From the NCBI GenBank assembly GCA_963680875.1, contig OY804588.1, positions 62,630,397 to 62,694,396 on the forward strand: DNA of 64,000 nucleotides. The letters run 5' to 3'. Below are positions 43,401 to 56,000 of the stretch, in pieces. The notes under the pieces are model-generated. The model did no database searches. It was not told the DNA's origin and saw only the letters and a list, made by a program, of their open reading frames with translations. Made by a program: the position numbers and the translations under genes. Numbering within the stretch: the first letter of the stretch is position 1; each line of letters starts with the position of its first letter. This stretch comes from Bathymodiolus brooksi. Lineage: Eukaryota > Mollusca > Bivalvia > Mytilida > Modiolidae.

Positions 43401-46400
43401 TCAAGAACTAGAAAAGGAACTCATGTAAGTTTGGTTTAGATATTGGTTCTCATGAAGCATGCTGGACGTCTTCAATAACTAGAAAAGGAACTCATGTAAG
43501 TTTGTTTTAGATATTGGTTCTCATGAAACATGCTGGACGTCTTTAATAACTAGAAAAGGAACTCATGTAAGTTTGTTTTAGATATTGGTTCTCATGAAGC
43601 ATGCTGGACGTCTTCAAGAACTAGAAATGGAACTCATGTAAGTTTGTTTTAGATATTGGTTCTCATGAAGCATGCTGGATGTCTTCAAGAACTAGAAAAG
43701 GAACTCATGTAAGTGGTTCCCCATGAAACACGCTGGACATCTTCAAGAACTAGAAATTTAACTCTTGTAAAATGGTTTTTCATATTGTTACCCATGAAGA
43801 ATGCTGGCCTTTTTTTTGATAGAACTAGAAAATAAATGTGTGTTAGTTAGTTTTTCATATTATTTTCCATGAAACATGTTGGACACTTTTAAGCATGTTA
43901 AGCTTTACATGACTCTCTCTGGGGGCCTAACTTGGTCAATAAATATATTCTATTCCATTCTTTTACCTATAATCTAATACAAATGTAATTATAGCAATAA
44001 GGCACTAATGGTTATTTTTGTAGTTAAATTAGAATTAATCTCAAATTTCAAATGTAATTGCTAGCCCATGGGCAATGGAGAAAGATAAAATTTAAATTAA
44101 CAATGTAATAAAACAGATTTAGACAAGATGACCTATAAAATTCTATGATACTCTTGTCTCTTTGAACCCTGGATCTTCCCTTGTAAACTGGTTCCCTATA
44201 ATTTCTTCAGTGGTTGGTAGGTAACCAGTTTAAGGGACTTGCATTTTGTTTTAGATCGTACCTCTTTATTTGAGATGGAGGGTCACTACTATGAAGTAAA
44301 ACATTTTTACTTTTTTACTTTCAAAGCAATTAGGGTTTGAAAGTTTCATGAATACATATGTAGACCTTTTTTGGCAGAAATTTTGTGAATTTTCTCTGGT
44401 AAATAACTTTATGTAACAACTACAGTCATTGATAAAAATTTGTTTTTCAAAAATCTTGTGGAACCTTGAACTAGAATAATAATACACCATACGTCAGAAA
44501 GTAAATGACCACGAAAAATTGATAAAAAATATAATACAATGCATTTAGTTATTCCAGGGGGCAGGCAATCTATTAATACCACCAAGTCTGACGAAAGTGA
44601 CAAGTACGATATAGTTCATGGAAAGTTTGAAATCATGACATGTCTATTGTAGCACTGCTGACTATTGTATCAAAACTGATGTTGATTCATCAGCATAAAT
44701 GATAACAGCCAATAGACCTTTCTCACATTCCGACATGTTTATATAAAATTATGCGTTTTCATACATTTTGAAAGGAGTTATTTCCCTGTAATACAGGCAA
44801 AATTATCCCGAAGTTCAATGAAAATAACATAATATTTTTTCATAATTTTTTTTTACACAATTAGAAAGTTTAATTAACTTGTGAATTTTCGTTTTGCTGT
44901 CAAGCTGTCATCTGATTGTTTACAAGGTTCAAATATCTATAAAAACACTTAATTTTAGAATCAAGAAGTCCCACTCTGATATGGCCACCCCTTCTGTAAT
45001 GAAAAAGTGGCCTTATAATAGGGATGGCCTCTCTTAAGGTGGACAATTTAGTGATATTTGACTATCTGAACTCTGGCCTGATAAGAGGAGAAACCTTGGG
45101 TGGGAGGGGCCTTATAAAAGATGGATGATTAAAAGAACTCCCTCAAATCACGATCAGGGCGAGGTGTACAACATTATATGATAAAGTTTGTCAGTGACTT
45201 GCGACAGGTCGGTGGTTTTCTCCAGGTCCTCCGGTTCCCTCCACCAATAAAACTGACTGCAGCAATGTAACTGAAATATTGTTGAAAGTGGTGTGAAACA
45301 CCATTTATAAAACCAAACCAAACCAAACTCCCCTTTTTTCAACTTTCCTATGTCCTTGATTGACATACATGTAATAAAAAAAATTGATGACATCCCCTGA
45401 AAATTAGTCAGTAGTTGTTATTCCCTGTATTGTATTGATTTCAATAATCTAAAGGTATATGGTGTTAGCCTGCCAGTGTAACACATGTGTAGCATGTAGT
45501 AGGGGAGGTACAATGGCGGGATCAGTGTCAAAATTATTTTTCTAAAATGTTACTGTCGTTTGTGGATTCGTTGAGGTAAGAAATTATTAAACATTGGATG
45601 AAAATGAATTTGAAAATAGTAAGGAGGGGGAAGTAGGATTAAAAATTAAAAAAAATATGTTGCCTGCATTGTTGTCCTACTTTATCGGATTTGTTGTTTT
45701 CCGTCTGCTGTGAGGTCACATACAAACCTTTTATCCTGGAAACCATACATATTTAAATGTCATAATACTGAGGGAGGGTAGAGTAGGGAGGGTGCAAAAA
45801 AAGTTTTTTGTCATGATAAATGATTAAGTATTGTATAAAAATGCATTTGTAAATAGTTAGGAGGAAAATGTCATAATACTGAGATGTGTGTGTAGGGGGG
45901 GGGGGGGGGGGGAGGAGGGGAGAGAGGTTCAAAATAGATATCAAGATTTTAAAAACATGAGTTATAGCCCTTTTAATATTTTTACTTGGGTTAAAATAGT
46001 GACAGACAATAAGAAACAAGTGCATCTGAATTTTTATTCTTGCATACCTTTACTTTTTTGAAGGAGTTAAGACATATACTGATCTACATTTGTCTATTGA
46101 TATGTCTGGCTGTCCATCACACTTTTCCATTATATTAAAAATTCTTACCAATTCTAAAACACAGTTTCTTAATACAAAGATGACATTTTTTCTCTGATCA
46201 GCAGATTTCATTTTTTTTTAACAAAATATTTGGAATCAAATGTACCAAACTTGATCCAAACAGCTAGAATATGATGATTTTTGGGCACTGTAGAGGAGGG
46301 TTTCCCTCATTTTTCATGAGTGGGTACTTTTATCTCTGCTTATTTTGCATACCAAGATTAGCCGTATGGTATGGTACATTTTCAGAGTGGTGGTTTATCC

Positions 46401-49400
46401 ACTCTCTGATAGCTGACCTCTTGAAATTTTGCTTCGTATTAAAATCACAGATAAATAAAAACCCATCTTTTTACAAGCAACAACTAAACCAAACTAATTA
46501 TTTAGTATGAAGCTATATTGAGGTAATCCATACAGTGAGATCCAGTTTCATGTCTATCGATTATCTACTATTCATAGAACTACATGTATCAATACTTTTT
46601 TATCTGGCAATCCACACAATCGGTGAAATCCACTTACTCATAGCAACATGATGTATCAGGTAAAAGGTCATATTTCAAAATTCATTTTCCAATCGGCTAC
46701 AAAATCTTTAGGCATTGAGCACTTATCAGTCTGCATCCAGCAAAGTTTCACCTTTTGACCTTCTTCTCCTAAACCACCAATTGAAAACAAACTTTGTAGG
46801 ACTGGATGGTCCTCAACAAAAATGTGTTTTTTGTTCCGATCCAAAAGCCACGTACGAAACAACTGGGCCCCAAGATGCCAAAGAGGTTGTTTTCTGTTTT
46901 TTATATATGGATCGTTTCAACCAATTTTTATTTTATTTTCTTTATGTTTCTTATAAAATTCTCTTGATAAAGTATGTCAACAGATTTTGTTTGGCTTTTA
47001 CCATTTTCAATGTACAACAGGGTCAAAATGAGTCCAATCCCCCAAATTTTGAATTTTAATTTTAAATATAATTTTGATAGGATTTTTGTCTTTAGTTGCC
47101 ATTTGAAATTTCATTTCTGCTCTTTTCAATTTTTTGTGTCGAAAACAATAACAGTGAAAAGTACTTTTTGCATGTCTCTGTAGTTCAAAATAGAGTTGTG
47201 TCCTCATCTGTTAGTAAAGGATAGCATATAGATTTAATCAGATTGTACACATATTATATACTTATTAGCAAGTTTATCTTTGAATAAACTTATTACATAC
47301 ATAGTGTGTTGGTACAAGACTTTGTATCAGGTCTTGCCTGTTGTGTGAACCAGTATCACTACGAGTCGTGATAGTGACGAGTTATGATGCGGTTGGTTCA
47401 CGCAACAGGCAAGACCTGATATAAAGTCTTGTACCAACACACTATGTATGTAATAAGTTTATCTAACATTTCAATAAAAACAAATTTTAAACAAATAGCA
47501 AGGGTTGAATTAAAATGTGTACAATACTCTGAGGGAGACTACATTTTGTGTATGACGTCACGTTATTTTTTCCGTTCATTCATCAACATCAGGTTACTGT
47601 GTTTTGTCTCACATTCCAATGTTATGACATCATGTCAAAGAAGTTCGGCAGAGAACGTCTCGTGCAACGTCGTACCATTCTTTTATCACCACAGTGTGGT
47701 GATACAACATCTTGTATCAGACACATTGTATCAGACGGGCTGCTTTCTTCAATTCCAATGGAAAACGTACTTAATGTTCGATAATAATTGATATAAAAGC
47801 ATAGATATCAAATTAAGTGTGTACGGGACGTTTCTAGAATAACTTTCATCAGGTACACTCAAATCCAATATATTTGAAAGCCAAATAACTAAATACTCTT
47901 GAGGAGCAAGAAAACCAAAGGGCCTAAACAGGATAGCCACCATCGGCTAAGGTCACCTGAGGGAGGAAAACCTTAGTTTTAATAATAATTACATTATTTA
48001 GGAACTGTAAAATTCGATAAAAAATATATCTAATAACTAATAAATTGTGTCAGTGCCAAAACACTGACTAATCTGCGGATGATACCATCGGGGACTAATA
48101 GTAGCATTGACTAATCTGCGGATGATACCCTCGGGGACTAATAGTCCACTATAAGTAGTATAGTAATTCTTACTCGCATGTTTTTTTTTTCACTCTAGAA
48201 ACTGGAGATACTAGCCTTCACTCTGTCTCGTACAACTCATATTTTATTATTCAGATCAACAAAATGTGAACTAGCCAAGGTAATGAACAGACAGTCTAGT
48301 TTCCAAGAATTACTGGTTCAGAGAGAAGACGCTATCAGGTTCTTAGAAGGACGATTAGATACTTCATCTACCGGGAAACTTAACACAACTGTCAATAGGT
48401 GCGATAAAAAAAAGGATTTTTTTAAAAAAAAATTTTTTTTTAATAAGGAATTATAATTGTTGCTAATACAATGTACAGTGGAAATTTGTTATCTCAAACT
48501 TGGAAAAGTTTGGTTCTTGATCTGAGTTTTAATGCCAAGTAAACAATATTTGGCTATATCATGTTGATAACAACTCACATTTCCATGAGATGATGATTAT
48601 GTCCACTTTGTACTAGACCAACATGCTTAGTTGGATATTTATATTGCTAGATCACTGAAACAACAGTCCGCAGGAAAACATTTTGCTTCAATCAGACATA
48701 TTATCCTGATTCTTACTTGTATGCAGTTGAATATCAGTTAGTCATCAAAGGAAATCAATGGTTTATGTGAGAGACACAAATAAGAATAAAACATGAGAAA
48801 TGCAGGTATTAAGATGGTACCATACACTTCAGGTAAAATTTGATCTGCTCGTTTAATTTTCTTATTTTTTTGGCAGTGTGTTTGAATATATCCACTGTAA
48901 TAAATATCAAAATTTTAACAAATTCCAGCCAACAGACTCAGAGCTATATATTCACTAGCCACATAGCAGCTTTTCTCTCTGTGGTTTTGATCACTGAGAT
49001 GCTTGAAATCTGCATACAAACATCATATGATCAAAACGTTCAACTGATTTTAAAGAGTTATCTCCCTGTAGTGTATGGTACCACCTTAAATAATTGCGAT
49101 TAAATTTGTTAATTATGTAGATGCTATTTTTACTTATTCTTGCTCTTCATACATTCATTAGGTAATGCATACTTCAGTCACTTGTAGCAAACTTTTGATA
49201 AAAGAAAAAACAGTTTACCCGTAGTTGTCCTATAATTTTAAGGAAACAAGAAATAATATTGCAATCTTTTTAAAGATTGATAATTTTTTGAAATTAATAA
49301 TTTCAGCAAATCTGGAAATTCTTCAAAAAATGATAAGGATTTACAAGAAAGATTAAGAGTTTTACAGAATCATAACAGGTTCTTAAATGAAGAAGTCAGA

Positions 49401-52400
49401 AAATTAGCAAAATTACGAGAGACAGATCGTAACAGTTTTTATCAACAAGAGGAGTAAGTAACCATTTTAAATTGAAAAAAAAAAGTTTGAAGATAACAAA
49501 GGTGCAATAACCAAAAGAAAAGTTTGAAGATAACAAAGGTGCAATAACCAAAAGAAAAGTTTGAAGATAACAAAGGGGTAATCAGAAGACGTAATTCGAG
49601 GAAGGGCAGACAATTCAATGGTCAAAAGGAAAAGGACAAAAGGACAAACTACGATCTACAAATTAATACAAAAATTCTAAAGATTGGGCAACACGAACCC
49701 CACAGAAAACCAGGGGTTGGGAAGGGGTATCAGATGGTCCGGAAGGGTAAGCATTCCTCGAAATGAACATTTGAATTTACTGGTCTGAATCAAATTCTAG
49801 AATTTTTATTAAAAAATATCTAAATAAATACTTTAAAATGACCAGGAGCAAATTTTTAATGGTTCTTGGGCCGGAGAACCGGTGCTCATTTAGTGGCACT
49901 CGTTGTGTTACTCTTGTCAAAAATCCAGTGGTAAATCATGAATGAGGACAGGACAGGATTGTGTTTACGACAAAGAGAACATATTCATGTTTATTTATGA
50001 CACAGATATTCCATATCAGTTGACCAAGTCATGATGGTGACCATAAAAAATATGAAGTGATGACTTCAACTTAACCACTAGGGCCCCTTGGTTCAGTTAC
50101 TTCCCAGAAATTCTTTTTTAACATCAATCAGATATTGCATGATTTTACATTATGAAATGAAAACAGTACTGTGGTTCAAAAATTTAGTAGTAACCTGAAA
50201 ACTTGACAACTGTAACTGAGACATGTATACATCTACATATTTCTTTATATAAGAGGGGCCTCCATGGCTTTATTTGTTTGTTAACCTGGAACCTTGGATA
50301 TAATATAACAACAACAAAAATATTCCTACGAAATTGAAATTAAGGTTAATTTTTTTTTTATCAATAAGCAAAATCATGGTGATTTTCATTTACTACAAGG
50401 TTGGTGGTTTTCTCCAGGTACTCTGGTTTCCTCCACGATAAAACTGACCACCATGATATAACTGAAAATGAAATATAACCCCACCATTACTGCAATACAC
50501 CAAAATTTAAAATGATGTTATATCATTGGTTAATTGCCTATTGTTAACACCAATTTCAACCAATGAAATTACTTCTGATTATGAATGTCCCATAATGCAC
50601 TAGTACTAGATTCTAATATAACAAGCCAGGACCAGGATTTCCAATGTCATATGTTGTGGTGTTTCTTGTGTTCAGTGAGATCAGTTAAAATAAGAGGTGA
50701 CTAACAAATTCTTAGTAGTCAGTTAGCGAACAACCATTTAACTTGAAGGGGGGGGGGTTATGGTTTTTTTGTACTGATCTGAATTTTTTTTTTAAAGTTT
50801 TATTTTTTTTCAATTGCAATCAAACTAAATTTTTTTTTCTTACCAAGTTAAAACAATACTCTTAAACCAGATTTTTTTTTTCTATACTATAATAAATATG
50901 TAAAGCAGAGAATTTGTTTGTGGCCAATGCTGTGACAGATTATTTAATTTCTTTCCCTTTCTAAATCATAATATTTTTTAGGAAAAAACCATACCCCCCC
51001 CCCCCTTTTCAAGTTAAATGGTCATTCCCTTACTACTAGCATTTTGCATATTGCACTGTCCATGAGTATGTTGTCATTCATTATAGTGATACTATGTGGT
51101 CTTTTAGAGTGGCAGAGAATCTGTGCAGATTTTTTATCGTTTGTTTATATATGTATTGCCACTGGAGATCAAGTTATGAAAGGGGGGGGATCCCATTAAC
51201 TAGTTTAACGGGGGGGATCCCATTAACTAGTTTATCCCCGCCACAATTTACGTCCTGGTCCCTTTTTGTGTTCAATGATTTGAGGTGACAGGTGATTATT
51301 CGTTTGGTTGATATTGTGTTCAATGATTTGAGGTGACAGGTGATTATTCGTTTGGTTGATATTGTGTTCAATGATTTGAGGTGACAGGTGATTATTTGTT
51401 CGGTTGATATTGGGGAAATTGATGACCATCACTGTTTAATCTTTCTTTTCATAAATATGTTTATTTACAGGAAGATAAGAACTCTAGAAGCAGAGATAGA
51501 AAAATGGAAGTTAGACTATGTTTTGTTGATCCAATCGAGTATAAGATTTCCTATGGGTGATAGTGTTGATGACTCTGAACTGATACTTTTTGGAGGAGAC
51601 AGGGTAAGAAGTAAACCCCCCCCCTCTCCTGGGATATTGTATGATGCAATAATATGGTTGTAAATCATTTGAAACTTGGATAAAGATAAATGATTAAGAA
51701 ACACTTCTTCATCTGTCTGTCAATTAAGTTCTGCAACTCGATACATTTATAGGGGCCTTGGTGGTTGAGTGGTTAAAATCATTGATTACAGACCACAAGC
51801 CTAACATCACTGATGTTAGGATCGTGTCCTGGTACCAACCTTAAGTGTCAAGATTTCCAGAAAACTACCCATGTCAGATCAGTGTGTTGTAACTCTCCAT
51901 TAATTTCTGGGGTCTAGTGAAAAAAGGTTGTGAAACTTTGTTGAAGATAATGTATTTAAAATACTTTTCAGTGAAATATTCTTAATATATTATTATAATT
52001 TGCTGTGTCAAAGGTATGGATGGGTGGGGTTTGAGAATATGAAATTATACATTGTGCTGTTATTAAATTTTGGTTTGATTGATTGATTGATTGATTCTGT
52101 TTAACACCAATTTTAGCAGTATTTCAACTATATCATGGTAAATTTTGGAAGTATATTCTGCCATTTTGAGTTGCAAATATGATTGCTGTTTATTTAAATA
52201 AATGCATTTTATTGGGCGATCATCTTGGAGAAATTAAAAAAAACACACTTTTATATCAACATTTTTCTACAATTATTATTCTATTTTATCATATTAAAGA
52301 TTAGCATTATTTCAACAAAAAAAAACTGACAACTTCAAAACTCCAACAGACTTCCAAAAAATTATTAGCTTCTGAAAGCAAAGATTGATGGTTTAACGTC

Positions 52401-53044
52401 GAATGAGTTATGTATTAAGTATTTTGACTATATTCAGGACGAGAAAAAGACTACACACAATAAATTTGTGCGTGTAGAAAAGTGTCATTCAGGGTAACAG
52501 GCCACCTATGGCCACTCCTAACAAACTTTTTCTTGTTAGAAGCTATTACAAGTTGTCTTTCACACTTAAGGAGTTTGAGAGTTTGACATTCTCCATATAG
52601 AGTCAAGCCTGTCTAAACCAACTTATGTTTTTGGTATAAACAGGTGGTCAATTTATACAGGTTAAATTTACAAAGATTGTCTACATTGAGATTTTATTTA
52701 AAGTTTGATTTGATACAGGGTTCTGGTTTATTCAAGTTTCTGTTTAGACAGATTTGACTGTGTAAGAAAATCATTTATATCCTGTCCGGAATTGTGTATT
52801 TGCAAGCAAAGATACACGTCTATACATATATATATATTAAAAAGTCAAATGAAATCTGTATGCTGGTATATATATATAAAAGAAATTAGTAAAAAAAGAA
52901 CAAAACGGATTTTTCACAACATTCTTGTACTAACGTTTTCACTGCTGTTGCAGATCTTCAGGTACAATGTACAATGTTTAAACATTGTACCTAAAGATCT
53001 GCAACAGCAGTGAAAACGTTAGTACAAGAATGTTGTGAAAAATC

Positions 53045-53075
<31 letters not shown>

Positions 53076-56000
53076 GTCTAGAAGATTGTGCAACGATACC
53101 GATAAAGATGTTACAAAAAATATATTGACAAAATTTTCGATCAACAAATGACCTTCCTCAGTGTCCATCAAAGTTAGACTGAGTTTGTAGAGATTAGATG
53201 GTATAATTACAACTCAATAAATAAACGCTGAGGAAGGTCATTTGTTGATCGAAAATTTTGTCAATATATTTTTTGTAACATCTTTATCGGTATCGTTGCA
53301 CAATCTTCTGGACTTCCGTAATTTATTTTGTTTGTACTGCATCGTTATGTCTTGACGATCCGTTACTTATTAAGTTCTCTGGTTGGTAGATTCCCTTAGA
53401 CTTTATATATATATATATATATATAACAGAGTGCCATTTGTCATTACATACCATCCTGCGCTCAGTAATTTATCCAGCATCGTTCGTGAGCACTGGACAA
53501 CCATACAAAAACACCCAGAACTGTGTAAAATCTTCAAAGAACCACCCATCTTGGCCTTCAGGAAACCCAAAAGTTTGAAAGACATCTTGGTGAGAGCTGA
53601 CATCTCCCCTCGATCTGCCTACAATGGTCAGTGTCAAAAATGTGATTCGAGACGATGTATGACGTGCAAAAACATCCAATGCACACAAAAATTCAGCAGC
53701 ACACATACAGGAGAAAAATTCAACATATACTGCAATGCCAACTGCAAGACAGAAAATATTATCTACCTCCTGGAATGTGCAATTTGTGGTCTTCAATACA
53801 TCGGAGAAACTAAACAACAACTTAGTAAACGCTTGAATGGCCACAGAAGCGATGCAAATTGCAAACCTGACCTTCCACTCAGCAGACATCTCAGATCGAC
53901 GGGCCACCATGATTCTTTCGGCAAACTGAAGGTCACCATAATTGACCATAACCCCAAGTGGGATGATAAAAGCAGACAGGAAAGGGAAAGCTTCTGGATT
54001 AGAAAACTTAAGACCTTATCACCGAATGGAATCAATGAGAAAAAGTAATATCCTCTCTTGACTCCTATTCGTGTTGATCTCCTCCAGTCGTATTAGGACA
54101 TACAGTTTGCTCTATTGGCCCAAAGTATATATTCCACACTGTGGCGGGCCGTTTTTTTGAATGAGTTTGGGTATCATACCGTTTTCAACAATATTTTGAC
54201 AGTGCTATTTGATACATTTACCAATAATGTCTCATTTTTATATTTATTTTTATTTCTAATTTAACATTTATTTAAATGTGTAGCCCTATTGTATATTTAT
54301 ATTATTGTTATTGTACTTTTATTAATTTATATGTAGGATTTCCATTCTTTTATGCATGTAGTTTCATATGTGCATCTTCTGGTTCTTTTGTGCCGTACAT
54401 GGACCGTCAAAAACTTTTTTGAAATTTGAAAAGTCGCCATATTGTTTCGAGATTTTATTTAATTAGACATTGATAAAGTCCCTCGGTGGGACGAAAATTT
54501 GGTCATTCTACGAAGTGTTTAATTCTTTATCACTTTGTTTAGTGTACTTGGTGTTGTTTTACAAACCATTTTAGACGTTTATAATTGTTTTACTTGTATA
54601 GTATCGTTATACCGTAACGATCCAACACCCCGTAAGATTGATCGTTGACTGGTTTTTCAGACGTTGTATATATATATAAATATATATGTGTGTGTGCTTG
54701 TGCGGAAAAAAATAAGACATTAAAATTATTTCTCAATAATAAAACTAGAGGAAGACATTACTGTTTATCCCTAGTATTGTGAGATTCAACAGGTTACAAT
54801 TTATTTCATGTTTTCTATTTTAGCACAAGATAAGGATTAAACGATTACTAGAAGAAGCACGAAAGATCAATCCTGGATTACCAACATTTGAGAGGTACTT
54901 CAATAGATTCCATCCACCTATTACCACTTTTTAAAAATTCATTAGAGACCGACCATTTAACTTGCAGGGGGGGGGGTATGGTTTTTTGTTTCGTTCAGAA
55001 TTTTTTTTCGGACAACACGAGAGTTAGAATATTTCTTTATTTTGTCGTGCGAAGACAAAAACTCTGAATCAGATTATTTTTTTTTTCCTCCACCAAAATC
55101 AGAATATTTTTTTAGAAAAAAACCATACCCCCCCCCGCAAGTTAAATGGTCAGTCCCTTAAATAAATCTAACATTTCAAGTGGGAATACCTGTAATTACT
55201 ATATAAACATTATACAAACATTGGTATTAGGGTGTATAAACACGTACACATTAACTTCAGGTAAACTTTGTGTGTCTAAGTTGCTTACGGATGCATTTGG
55301 TTAGTTTTTTGTTTGTTTTTTTTATGCTCAAAATGAACTTCTTATCATGTCTTGCACCTCAAACTTCGATGTGATATTGCTTGGAGAAATCTATTTTCGC
55401 CAAACAATTCTAATGACTACACATTTTCAGGTTCCCTTGAGTGCCCATTATTTACAGTTTTGACTATATATTACAAAAATGTGGAATGATATTATGAAAA
55501 ATATTTTTATAGAGATTGACAAGAAATTTTAAAGAAAGTTCAAGTTTTTGAATTACATTTGTATATACAATATACATTGTACAATTTCTCTCTTTTCAGT
55601 TTAAGCAACAAAGAAGTACATGTAGATAGCTATGGATTCCGTCACAAGTTTGAGGAACAGAGTCTACTCCTTCATTACCTATGTCAAGAGTTGGCCCAAC
55701 ATTATCTGTCTCAGGCAGGAACCTATGAGGAACATCAGAGACGATGGACACATTTTATGAGGCAGCATGGGAAATCTATTGCTAACCATGTAATCATATA
55801 TATATTATATCTGTCTTATATTTGTATCTTATCAGTTTTCCAGGTACATCCAGGTACATCCAGGTTTCCTCATTCTATTAATACCACTAAATAATAATAT
55901 TTGTATCAATTTTAAAGGATTTGCAGAAAATGAGATTTTTGTTGATTTTTTTATTTCGTTGTTTTAATACTTGTTAACATGATCTCTTGTTCTATATGCC

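Larger units (their letters stand above)
52824..54700 (+). mobile_element. Penelope-like retroelement (PLE), 5'-truncated, with terminal palindromes
   Basis: The region is bounded and punctuated by (TA)n runs (52824, 53043, 53403, 54664). It holds two large palindromes (52909-53043 and 53073-53317), then the C-terminal part of a PLE protein with a GIY-YIG endonuclease (to 54048), then a T-rich 3' region with a hairpin at about 54470-54505. PLEs commonly carry complex terminal repeats and hammerhead ribozyme motifs there. The reverse transcriptase proper is missing. The exact outer limits are inferred from the (TA)n runs. Confidence 0.78.

Noticed and set aside
46668..47059. Overlapping frames of 64 and 114 codons on opposite strands
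   Set aside because: Lies within a single intron, no recognised domain, no phase-compatible splice sites for the host gene, and reads like an old interspersed repeat.
48840..49103. 87-codon hydrophobic frame as a small gene
   Set aside because: It is the interior of a 281-bp MITE present twice. Kept only as a finding, not as a gene.
53383..53430. Upstream extension of the Penelope-like frame ([11 protein letters not shown])
   Set aside because: Translation of a (TA)n microsatellite, not protein.
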